Source: CAIXTV01 sp037144095
GTDB taxonomy: Bacteria > Bacteroidota > Bacteroidia > Bacteroidales > CAIXTV01
Direction of reading: 5' to 3'
DNA length: 18,416 nt
Assembly: GCA_037144095.1 (NCBI GenBank)
Contig: JBAWXL010000067.1
Location: 1-18,416, forward strand
A program made the position numbers and the translations under genes. The first letter of the stretch is position 1. Every line of letters starts with the position of its first letter. The notes under the pieces were generated by a model. That model was not told the origin of the DNA, ran no database searches, and saw only the letters and a list, made by a program, of their open reading frames with translations. Of this stretch, positions 9,075-15,703 are shown one piece after another.

Positions 9075-11411
9075 ATGAAAATATTCTCCAGATATTCCTG
9101 CCTTCTTTTATTATTTTTTGTTCTTTCTCTTTTCAATTTTAAGGCGGTACATGCACAAATTTCTGAAGTTGAAAAAGCTGCCAATCAGGCGATGGAAGAT
9201 GGCGATTTCTTTTTGGCAAGTGATATTCTAAAAGAACATGTTTCGAAAGATTCAACTAATCTTGATTTGAGTTTTCAACTGGCTGAGGCTTTCCGATTAA
9301 GTAATAATTATCCCGGAGCTGCTGCCTGGTACTCTTATGTATATTCTCATGACCAATCGAATGCATTTCCTTTGAGTTGTTTTTGGCTTGCTGTGATGTT
9401 GAAAAGCGATGCCAATTACGATAGTGCAGCCAATTATTTTAAACTGTATCTTCAGTATCATTGTAAAGAAAAAGATTGGTATTGCATGAAGGCTGAAATG
9501 GAAATTAAAGCCTGCGCTTCTGCTAAGAGAATGATTGACAATCCCATTAAAATAAATATTTTTCATTTAGATCAACAGGTCAATACACCCTATTCTGAAT
9601 TTGGGGCTGTACAATTGGGCGATAGCCTGCTATTGTTTTCTACTTTGCAACAACTCACTTCAAATGATTATGGATCTATCTTTCCGAGTGTTTATCTATC
9701 GAGAATTGCAAGTTCGAAAATGACTATGGCAGGATATGCGCATAGAAAGCAGTGGGAAAACAGGATTAATAATTCGAAATACCACACGGCTAATCTTTCG
9801 TTTAATGAAAATAATACTCAATTGTATTACACTCAATGCTCAAATGCGGAAAACGGCAAATTGATTTGCCAAATTTATTGTTGTGAGAAGAAAGGAAATG
9901 TTTGGCAGGCTCCTTATAAGCTAGGAAATAACATTAACGTCAAAGGATATACTTCAACCCATCCTTGCTTTGTGAAAACCATTGAGGGAAACGAGGTGCT
10001 TTACTTTGTTTCCGATAGAAAGGGTGGCTTTGGAGGAAACGACATTTGGTATTCAGTGTATAAAAACAATCACTTTTATGAGCCTGTGAATGCGGGCAAT
10101 ATCATCAATACCCCCGGCGATGAAATCACTCCTTTTTATCATGCCAAAACGCAAACATTGTATTTTAGCTCTGATTGGCATGAAGGGTTAGGGGGCTTTG
10201 ATATCTTTAAGTCGGTGGGAGGCTTTAATGCCTGGACGCCACCCGAAAATATGGGCTATCCGCTTAATTCGGCTTGCAATGAGATGTATTTTGTTATCAA
10301 TAGTTCTGATACGGATGGCTATTTTACCTCAAATCGTCAGGGGTCGTATCATATAAAGGGCGAGACTTGTTGCAATGATATTTATTCATGGGAGAAAAAT
10401 GTTGTTAAATTGGATACGGTTGTGCATCTGACTGATACTATTAAGTATCAAGATACGATTCGCAGGCTGCTACCTTTAACGCTTTATTTTCACAATGATG
10501 AGCCTGATCCTGCGACTACTAAAACCACTACGGAACAAACGTATCAGCATACTTTATCGAATTATTTGCAGTTGAAAGATGAATATTTGACTGAGTTTTC
10601 GAAGGGTTTGAAGGGTAAAGACAGAACTGATGCCCAATCATCTATCAATGATTTCTTCAATAATTATGTGGAAAAGGGTTTTCAGCAGTTGGAGGAGTTT
10701 TTAGCTTTATTAAAGAAAGATCTGGCTAAAGGAAACCTTGTGGCTATCACGATTAAAGGCTATGCCAGTCCGTTGAACAATAGCGAATATAATGTAAACC
10801 TCTCGAAAAGGCGAATTTCGAGCTTGCTTAACTTCTTAAAGGTGTATGATAATGGCTATTTCATTGCTTTTATGGACTCTTCTGCTGCAAGAGATGCCAG
10901 ATTGAAGATTTATGAAGAGCCTTTCGGGAAGAGCAAAGCCAATCCGAAGGTGAGTGATAATCCTAACGACCCGCGCAATTCGATTTATAATCCTGAAGCT
11001 GCGTTGGAGCGTAAGATTCAGATATTATATTATGATTCGTATTCAACTAAAACAAAAGATACTGTGTTGAACACCAGCATTTCAATTGATCCGCAGCTCA
11101 TAGCTATCGGGGATATTCCGGTGGGTGAGAAAAAAGTGGTTTCGTGCAGCATTAGGAACAACGGACCTGCGCCTCTTTATATCAAAAACATCAGAAGCGA
11201 TTCTGATTGTTTTAGTTTTGATTTTTCGACTGATAAAATCCCCGCGGGAGGGAAAACTGTTGTTAATCTATTGTTTACGGCTCCGATTACAGAAGGTGAT
11301 TACGCCAAAGAGATTATTATTGATGCCAATACCACAGTTAAATCTGCTATAATGGTGCAAGCAAAGATTGTTAAGAAGAAAACAATTGAAATTATAAAAA
11401 AGAAAAAATGA
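9075..11411 (+). CDS. PorE-like TPR / PD40 propeller / OmpA-like protein with C-terminal DUF1573 domain
   Basis: A 779-residue exported protein. The signal peptide ends at VHAQ (about residue 28). Residues about 30-155 are TPR-like helices (AAAWYSYVY, YDSAANYFKLYLQ). Residues about 160-440 carry PD40/WD40-like beta-propeller repeats (LYFVSDRKGGFGGNDIWYS, LYFSSDWHEGLGGFDIFKS, GYFTSNRQGS). Residues about 545-660 are OmpA_C-like (ITIKGYASPLNNSEYNVNLS, KRRISSLLNFL, then ALERKIQILY). Residues about 672-765 look like DUF1573 (GDIPVGEKKVVSCSIRNNG, PLYI.NI.SDSDCF). The order TPR-propeller-OmpA is that of PorE, a T9SS periplasmic component; here the carboxypeptidase-like domain of PorE is absent and DUF1573 is added. 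The OmpA motif GHTD reads GYAS, so the usual peptidoglycan-contact Asp is missing, while the LS..R Arg is kept. The ATG at 9075 is chosen; a GTG at 9069, three bases after the previous stop, would add two residues. The gene is third in the operon. Confidence 0.82.
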   Translation: MKIFSRYSCLLLLFFVLSLFNFKAVHAQISEVEKAANQAMEDGDFFLASDILKEHVSKDSTNLDLSFQLAEAFRLSNNYPGAAAWYSYVYSHDQSNAFPLSCFWLAVMLKSDANYDSAANYFKLYLQYHCKEKDWYCMKAEMEIKACASAKRMIDNPIKINIFHLDQQVNTPYSEFGAVQLGDSLLLFSTLQQLTSNDYGSIFPSVYLSRIASSKMTMAGYAHRKQWENRINNSKYHTANLSFNENNTQLYYTQCSNAENGKLICQIYCCEKKGNVWQAPYKLGNNINVKGYTSTHPCFVKTIEGNEVLYFVSDRKGGFGGNDIWYSVYKNNHFYEPVNAGNIINTPGDEITPFYHAKTQTLYFSSDWHEGLGGFDIFKSVGGFNAWTPPENMGYPLNSACNEMYFVINSSDTDGYFTSNRQGSYHIKGETCCNDIYSWEKNVVKLDTVVHLTDTIKYQDTIRRLLPLTLYFHNDEPDPATTKTTTEQTYQHTLSNYLQLKDEYLTEFSKGLKGKDRTDAQSSINDFFNNYVEKGFQQLEEFLALLKKDLAKGNLVAITIKGYASPLNNSEYNVNLSKRRISSLLNFLKVYDNGYFIAFMDSSAARDARLKIYEEPFGKSKANPKVSDNPNDPRNSIYNPEAALERKIQILYYDSYSTKTKDTVLNTSISIDPQLIAIGDIPVGEKKVVSCSIRNNGPAPLYIKNIRSDSDCFSFDFSTDKIPAGGKTVVNLLFTAPITEGDYAKEIIIDANTTVKSAIMVQAKIVKKKTIEIIKKKK

Positions 11412-11448
11412 ATTAATTATATTAATCCCAATTTAAAAATAATAAAAA

Positions 11449-11466
11449 GCCACAGATTAACAGATT
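11449..11466 (+). repeat. Left inverted repeat of the GxxExxY cassette
   Basis: GCCACAGATTAACAGATT. Its reverse complement matches 11858-11875 with one mismatch. It contains an internal near-repeat (CAGATTA/CAGATT) and occupies the position where a ribosome binding site would be, immediately before the ATG at 11467. Confidence 0.8.
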
Positions 11467-11859
11467 ATGTTGTTGACATATTCAGATAAAAAGTATCCCT
11501 TCCAAAATGAAACTTATAAAATCATTGGAATTTGCATGGAAGTTCATCGAATTTTAGGAAAAGGACTATTAGAAATAGTGTATAAAGATGCTTTAGAATA
11601 TGAATTTAATGCAAAAAATATTCCTTATGAAAGAGAAAAGAAATATGAGGTACAATATAAAGGAATTATTCTGCCTCATTATTTCTTTGCAGATTTTATT
11701 GTGTTTAACAAAATCATTTTAGAGGTAAAAGCACAGAAGGAAATAGTTGACGAACATTATAGTTGGGTCATAAATTATTTAGGAATATCTAAATGTAAAT
11801 TGGGATTAATCGTCAACTTTGGAGAAAAATCATTAGTTACGAAAAGAGTAATTTTCTAA
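11467..11859 (+). CDS. GxxExxY protein (PD-(D/E)XK nuclease-like family)
   Basis: A 130-residue cytosolic protein. The family-defining motif is seen as GKGLLEIVYKDAL at about residues 34-46 (G-L-L-E-x-V-Y), preceded by the usual helix IIGICMEVHRILG. The segment YFFADFIVFNKIILEVKA (about 77-95) gives the Asp … Glu-x-Lys arrangement (D-I-V … E-V-K) of the PD-(D/E)XK fold, and the C-terminal helix plus LGLIVNFG strand are also typical. Length is the usual 120-135 residues. The cellular role of this family is not established; a nuclease activity is inferred from the fold only. The gene starts directly after one inverted repeat and its stop overlaps the other, so there is no room for a normal leader. 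It sits between the T9SS operon and a glycosyltransferase gene with no evident link to either. Confidence 0.9.
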   Translation: MLLTYSDKKYPFQNETYKIIGICMEVHRILGKGLLEIVYKDALEYEFNAKNIPYEREKKYEVQYKGIILPHYFFADFIVFNKIILEVKAQKEIVDEHYSWVINYLGISKCKLGLIVNFGEKSLVTKRVIF

Positions 11860-11875
11860 TCAGTTAATCTGTGGC
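11858..11875 (-). repeat. Right inverted repeat of the GxxExxY cassette
   Basis: AATCAGTTAATCTGTGGC. It is the inverted copy of 11449-11466 with one mismatch at its fifth base. Its first two bases are the last two of the TAA stop codon of the GxxExxY gene. Confidence 0.8.
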
Positions 11876-11903
11876 AAGATTTTGCCTGTTAACATTATAA
11901 GCT

Positions 11904-13709
11904 ATGAATACGAGAACTCTAAATATTTTATTTGTAATAGGGGCGGCATTAGTTTTTATCTACCTAGGATTACGTGCATGTTTTGTGCCTATTATGCATG
12001 ATGAAGCGGCGACTTTTTTTCATTATGTTATTCAGGGGGAATTTATACCGGGGATTGCCCAGTGGGATGCTAATAATCATATCATTAACACTGCATTATC
12101 TATAGTTTCAATTAAATTGTTTGGCATTTCGACCTTGAGTTTACGGCTGGCTAATGTGTTGTCTTTTATTTTATTTGCCTATTTTTTGTTCAGATTGGGA
12201 AGTTTGTTGCAGCATAAGTTATTAAGGATTTCGCTATGGGCATTGGGTTTGGGCATGCATGGGTTTGTTGAGTTCTTTGCCTATAGTCGTGGGTATGGCA
12301 TTTCGATGGCGCTGATGATGGGTGCATTTTTCTTTGGTTTGATGTATTTTAGGGAAAACAGATTGAAGCATTTGGGCTATTCGTTGGTGTTTTTCTGCTT
12401 CGCTATTGCGGGAAATCTGAGTTTAATGAATGTGGCGCTTATATTTTGTTTATTAATTGGTTTGCATCAATTAATTATTTTCAAACAAAGTAAAATTAAG
12501 CTGAAAATCATTGCAATTCTCATGCTCTTTTTCGTTTGTTTGCTTCCTTTGGTGATGCTTTCTTTTAAGCTTAAAGCGTTGAATCTCTTATATTATGGCG
12601 AAGGCAATAGTTTTGCTGAGATTACGCTCAGTTCATTTAGCCGAATGTTTTTCGGAAGTTTAAATTCTGACTTGAATTTCATTTGGATTGTTTGGTTTTC
12701 TCTCATTTTGATGCTCTTTTTCGCCATTTTATGGAAAATAAAAGGAAAATTGACCCATAATTATAGTCATTTGTTGTTTCCGATGCTGTTTTTGATGAGT
12801 GTTGGGGCGGTTTTTGCGATGAAATGGATGTTAAACATCAACTATCCTTCTGATCGCACGGGCATGTATTTGATTTTGCTCATGGCACTATCGATGATTT
12901 TTGTTTTGGATAGACTTGATGTTCGTTTACATTATATTGCTTCTGTTTTTTCGTTGGTTTTTATGGTTCATTTTGTGTTTCATCTCAATTTAGGCTATGC
13001 TACCCTTTGGAAAGATGAGGGAATTTCGAAGGTGTTTTGGAATAAGGTTCATGAGCAAACGATTGACTGGAAGGGAATTAAGAATCCTACGATTGGAGGT
13101 TATCATATGCAATGTTTGCAATGGGCTTGGTATAATTATACTGAGAGGGATAAGCTGCAAAACCTGCAATACGAAGATTATTATCAAAATAATGAAGATT
13201 TTATGATGTATGTTAGAGGCGATTATGAGTTAAACAGAAGTCAATATGATTCGGTTTATACGGATAGTTGGTCGAACATTACTTTAGCTAAACGGAAGCA
13301 GAGCCTGATGACTTTGCCTTTTTACGAACATCAAAATATCAATAGCAAATCTGATTGTAAGGATGAATTTTTCGGTTTTTTTGAAACCGGACGAGCTGAT
13401 ACGCTGGTGGGTAAAACCTATTTGATAGAAGCGGGTTTTAATTTGCAAACTCTCAGGCAATGTCCTCGTTTACACTTTGTTTGCTCGTTGAGCGATAGTG
13501 CGGGGAACACGCTTTTATATAAATATTCGCCGCTTGAATGGTTGCAATCGAGCTATCAATCGGATAGTGACACCACTAATATTAAGATTTGGATTTCGAA
13601 GGTGCCTAAAGAGACGAAGAGTATGGTGGTTTATTTGTGGAATGTGAATAAAATTGGGTATCGATTGAGGAATGGGTGGATTAGAATTGGGGTTTCGGAG
13701 GGGAAGTAG
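11904..13709 (+). CDS. Multi-pass membrane GT-C/GT39-like glycosyltransferase
   Basis: A 601-residue protein. Residues 1-375 hold about nine or ten hydrophobic helices (first at 7-29; others include FILFAYFLFRLG, IAILMLFFVCLLPLVML, FIWIVWFSLILMLFFAILW), and residues about 380-601 are soluble. Directly after the first helix comes MHDEA (31-35), followed by WDANNHIINTAL (54-65). An acidic pair in the first outer loop followed by a loop containing …NNH is the layout of GT-C enzymes such as ArnT/PMT (GT39), which transfer a sugar from a polyprenyl-phosphate carrier to a protein or lipid. I infer that class; donor and acceptor are unknown. The soluble C-terminal part is not recognised. It starts 28 bases after the GxxExxY cassette and is the last gene before the 21-bp array; no good promoter was identified. 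Confidence 0.65.
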   Translation: MNTRTLNILFVIGAALVFIYLGLRACFVPIMHDEAATFFHYVIQGEFIPGIAQWDANNHIINTALSIVSIKLFGISTLSLRLANVLSFILFAYFLFRLGSLLQHKLLRISLWALGLGMHGFVEFFAYSRGYGISMALMMGAFFFGLMYFRENRLKHLGYSLVFFCFAIAGNLSLMNVALIFCLLIGLHQLIIFKQSKIKLKIIAILMLFFVCLLPLVMLSFKLKALNLLYYGEGNSFAEITLSSFSRMFFGSLNSDLNFIWIVWFSLILMLFFAILWKIKGKLTHNYSHLLFPMLFLMSVGAVFAMKWMLNINYPSDRTGMYLILLMALSMIFVLDRLDVRLHYIASVFSLVFMVHFVFHLNLGYATLWKDEGISKVFWNKVHEQTIDWKGIKNPTIGGYHMQCLQWAWYNYTERDKLQNLQYEDYYQNNEDFMMYVRGDYELNRSQYDSVYTDSWSNITLAKRKQSLMTLPFYEHQNINSKSDCKDEFFGFFETGRADTLVGKTYLIEAGFNLQTLRQCPRLHFVCSLSDSAGNTLLYKYSPLEWLQSSYQSDSDTTNIKIWISKVPKETKSMVVYLWNVNKIGYRLRNGWIRIGVSEGK

Positions 13710-13782
13710 GGTGAAGTTTTATTTAGAAAATAAATTACAGGATTTGGAAATGCTTTATATTTAATGTTTTAAAGTAAGATTT

Positions 13783-14209
13783 CTTTTAGAAGAAGCTTAG
13801 CACGTTCGAGAAGTCGATTAGCACGTTCGAGAAGTCGATTAGCATGTTCTAGAAGTGGATGCGCACGTTCTAGAAGTCGATTAGCACGTTCGAGAAATCG
13901 ATGAGCACGTTCGAGAAGTCGATTAGCATGTTCTAGAAGTGGATTAGCACGTTCGAGAAGTCGATGCGCATGCTCTAGAAGTCGATTAGCACGTTCTAGA
14001 AGTGGATGCGCATCCTCGAGAAATGAATTAGCACGTTTGAGAAGTGGATGAGGAGGTTTTAGATGGGAATGGGACCTCAATTGATAAAGATTAGGGATTT
14101 TCAGAAGAATATTTTGTTTTTTTAGATGAAAAGCTACTCTTTTTAGCTGAGAATTTTAATATTTTAGTAGTTGCCTTGAATGTTTTAGTAAAATCTCCGG
14201 AAGTTTTAG
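13783..14209. repeat. Tandem array with exact 21-bp period (20 of 21 phases recognisable)
   Basis: This fills most of the 672-base gap 13710-14381. The anchor G-TTC-(G/T)-AG recurs every 21 bases at 13804, 13825, 13846, 13867, 13888, 13909, 13930, 13951, 13972, 13993, 14014 and 14035 (the 9th, 11th and 12th slightly altered), followed in each unit by AAGT(C/G)GAT and then (TA/GC)GCA(C/T). On both sides the period continues with only (Y/N)TTTTAG kept: at 13783 upstream, and at 14056, 14098, 14119, 14140, 14161, 14182 and 14203 downstream; only 14077 is unrecognisable. No unit has gained or lost a base. There is no repeat-spacer structure, so this is not CRISPR. The remaining parts, 13710-13782 and 14210-14280, show nothing beyond an AT-only hairpin at 13718-13734. 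The role is unknown. Confidence 0.9.
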
Positions 14210-14280
14210 TTGATTAGTATTGTTATTTTTTTGATGTTTATATTACTAATAAACAGACATATATAAATATATTCATGGAG

Positions 14281-14310
14281 TTGTCAAAAATAATAAGTGA
14301 AATATATTTG
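14281..14310 (+). promoter_or_regulatory. Bacteroidota-type promoter (TTG-N19-TATATTTG) upstream of the 14382 gene
   Basis: TTG at 14281-14283 and TATATTTG at 14303-14310 are separated by 19 bases, fitting the Bacteroidota sigma-A pattern of a -33 TTG and a -7 TAnnTTTG. Transcription would begin near 14317, giving a leader of about 65 bases. It lies just downstream of the 21-bp array, so the array would sit in the upstream promoter region. Confidence 0.55.
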
Positions 14311-14381
14311 ATATAATCAATTTAAAATTTGCAGAATAACATAATAATATTAATTTTGAGCAATTTTTTAAAACCATAGGC

Positions 14382-15317
14382 ATGAAACCACATTACAACA
14401 CATCCCAAAAGAAATTGTATCTCGCGCTTATTATCGTATGGAACAATTTTTTAGAATATTGGGAATCGTTTAGCAATTATAAAGAATATTATACGGAAGC
14501 TTTTGCTGAAACTGCAAAAACTGCTGTTCAGGCGGCTGAAGATATGCCCGACCATGATGTGAATACGGGTGAATCGGAAGAAATCAGGATTGAATTGGTA
14601 GGTCTGGCAGATACTATTTGCCATGACTTTAAGAAAACTCAAGGTTATATTAATAAGGTTTATCAGGATAAGGACGAAAGAGCTAAGAATTATAAACAAG
14701 CCGGAGAAGAATATTATCATAATGCTTCAAGAAAAGAGTGGGAAAGTGCTGAGGAATTGGGAAATATAAATAAGACTTATGTTACTGATAATGCAATTGC
14801 TTTAGCAGCTAATGATAATATGCCAAGCGCTTTTCCTACCACAGTGGCAGCTAATTATACTGCATTTAAGAGCAAACTACAGGTGTATATGTCTTCAAAA
14901 AATATGACTGTTGAAACTTCTGATAAGGTTAAAGCTAATAATGATTGCTATGACCTGGCAAGGGATATGATGGATGATGCGGTTGCAGTTTTTTGGAATG
15001 ATGAGACAAAGGCTAATAAATTTATTTGGGAGCGTATTTTACAATCAGTAGGTGTTAGGCAAGCGGGTTTGGAAGGTTATGTTAAGGATAAAGCCACTAA
15101 GATGATGTTGGAGGGTGTGGTAGTGGAACTTCAGTTGGAGGGAGAACCTAAATTTGAGGTGGTTACGAATGCTAAGGGTAAGTTTTCTGCTCGTGGCATC
15201 ACTGCAGGTAAATATACTTATGCTGTTAAATTTGTGGGCAAGAAAACTATTACGGGAGAGAAGGAGGTGAAAACGAGTACGGTGAGTAGGATGAAATTTG
15301 AGATGGAGGACTTGTAG
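14382..15317 (+). CDS. Protein of unknown function with C-terminal carboxypeptidase-regulatory-like domain
   Basis: A 311-residue protein I do not recognise as a named family. There is no signal peptide or clear membrane span; the N-terminus (MKPHYNTSQKKLYLALIIVW) is followed by long amphipathic helices to about residue 222, rich in Ala, Glu, Lys, Tyr and Trp (WNNFLEYWESFSNYKEYYTEAF; WESAEELGNINKTYVTDNAIALA). Residues about 228-311 form a small beta domain of the carboxypeptidase-regulatory/CNA-B-like kind (LEGYVKDKATKMMLEGVVVEL, TNAKGKFSARGITAGKYTYAVKF). That domain is usually extracellular, so its presence without an export signal is odd. The gene has its own good promoter, is followed by a clear terminator, and is preceded by the 21-bp array, so it appears to be an isolated unit. 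A link between array and protein is only inferred from adjacency. Confidence 0.7.
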   Translation: MKPHYNTSQKKLYLALIIVWNNFLEYWESFSNYKEYYTEAFAETAKTAVQAAEDMPDHDVNTGESEEIRIELVGLADTICHDFKKTQGYINKVYQDKDERAKNYKQAGEEYYHNASRKEWESAEELGNINKTYVTDNAIALAANDNMPSAFPTTVAANYTAFKSKLQVYMSSKNMTVETSDKVKANNDCYDLARDMMDDAVAVFWNDETKANKFIWERILQSVGVRQAGLEGYVKDKATKMMLEGVVVELQLEGEPKFEVVTNAKGKFSARGITAGKYTYAVKFVGKKTITGEKEVKTSTVSRMKFEMEDL

Positions 15318-15347
15318 GGGTTTTGAGTTATGGGTTATGGGTTTAGG

Positions 15348-15379
15348 AAGGCTTGTTCTGATTGGGATAAGCCTTTTTT
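15348..15379 (+). terminator. Intrinsic terminator after the 14382 gene
   Basis: AAGGCTT (15348-15354) pairs perfectly with AAGCCTT (15369-15375) around a 14-base loop, and a run of T begins in the second arm and ends at 15379. It lies 30 bases after the stop codon at 15317. Confidence 0.75.
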
Positions 15380-15383
15380 AATG

Positions 15384-15404
15384 GACAATTGACAGTTGAC
15401 AATT
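15384..15404. repeat. Heptamer tandem repeat GACARTT x3
   Basis: GACAATT, GACAGTT and GACAATT lie head to tail, then decay into GAAAAT. Short arrays built on TTGACAATTGACA are, as I recall, common between Bacteroidota genes. No function is known to me. Confidence 0.5.
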
Positions 15405-15581
15405 GAAAATGAAATTTAAGGGTGGAAGACGATAGGGACTTTTTGTGTAGTTGAAAATGAATTTTTTCTCGCTAAAGTTGGAATAGAAGGAAATATCATT
15501 TTTATTTAAATGTGTAGAATTAATATTATTTGTAATTTTACAGTGTTTAAAATGGTTGAGTATAAAAGTGAAAACAAAATG

Positions 15582-15688
15582 GATAATTGCAAATTATCAG
15601 GTGTTTAAAGCGGAAATGCAATTTTCGCTTAGCTTCAACGCAACTTTAAACAATTGCTGCTCAGAGGGGATAATACAGTTGCATTATC
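15582..15688 (+). other. Nested hairpins in the leader of the 15704 gene (possible structured RNA or tiny inverted-repeat element)
   Basis: Three hairpins lie in about 107 bases: GATAATT-GCA-AATTATC (15582-15598, perfect 7 bp); AAGCGGAAAT-GCA-ATTTTCGCTT (15608-15630, 10 bp with one G·U); and GATAAT…ATTATC (15669-15688, 6 bp). The last is followed by TTTTACTTTTTT just before the ATG at 15704, so it resembles an attenuator. A competing pair, TGTTTAAAG (15602-15610) and CTTTAAACA (15644-15652), would break the second hairpin. The outer two hairpins resemble inverted copies of each other. The rest of 15405-15581 shows no gene. Confidence 0.4.
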
Positions 15689-15703
15689 TTTTACTTTTTT
15701 AAA

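Larger units (their letters stand above)
11449..11875. mobile_element. Inverted-repeat-bounded GxxExxY cassette
   Basis: A 427-bp unit made of an 18-bp left arm, one gene and an 18-bp right arm with nothing spare between them. The left arm ends on the base before the ATG, and the right arm begins inside the TAA stop. Arms match at 17 of 18 positions in inverted orientation. There is no transposase. I infer a possible small mobile or formerly mobile unit; a regulatory hairpin pair is the alternative. Confidence 0.45.

Noticed and set aside
11873..11886. Hairpin GGCAA-GATT-TTGCC after the GxxExxY gene as a terminator
   Set aside because: The stem is only five pairs and no T-run follows, so I do not call a terminator.
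13718..13734. Hairpin TTTATTT-AGA-AAATAAA after the glycosyltransferase gene
   Set aside because: It is AT-only with no T-run, and such palindromes are expected by chance in this composition.
13769..14080. Minus-strand open frame of 103 residues with heptads such as LLERANR and LLEHAHR, resembling a coiled coil
   Set aside because: A 21-base period keeps any stop-free frame open and makes heptads automatically. The start would be TTG with no visible ribosome binding site, and the substitutions between units are a mix of silent and amino-acid-changing ones. The same period continues into flanks that do not stay coding, so the DNA repeat is the simpler explanation.
13783..14209. CRISPR array
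   Set aside because: There is no alternation of constant repeats with unrelated spacers; the whole 21-base unit repeats, and no cas genes are present.
15552..15608. Leader peptide of 18 codons (MVEYKSENKMDNCKLSGV)
   Set aside because: There is no run of a regulatory amino acid and no conserved signal. It is kept only as a side note to the hairpin finding.
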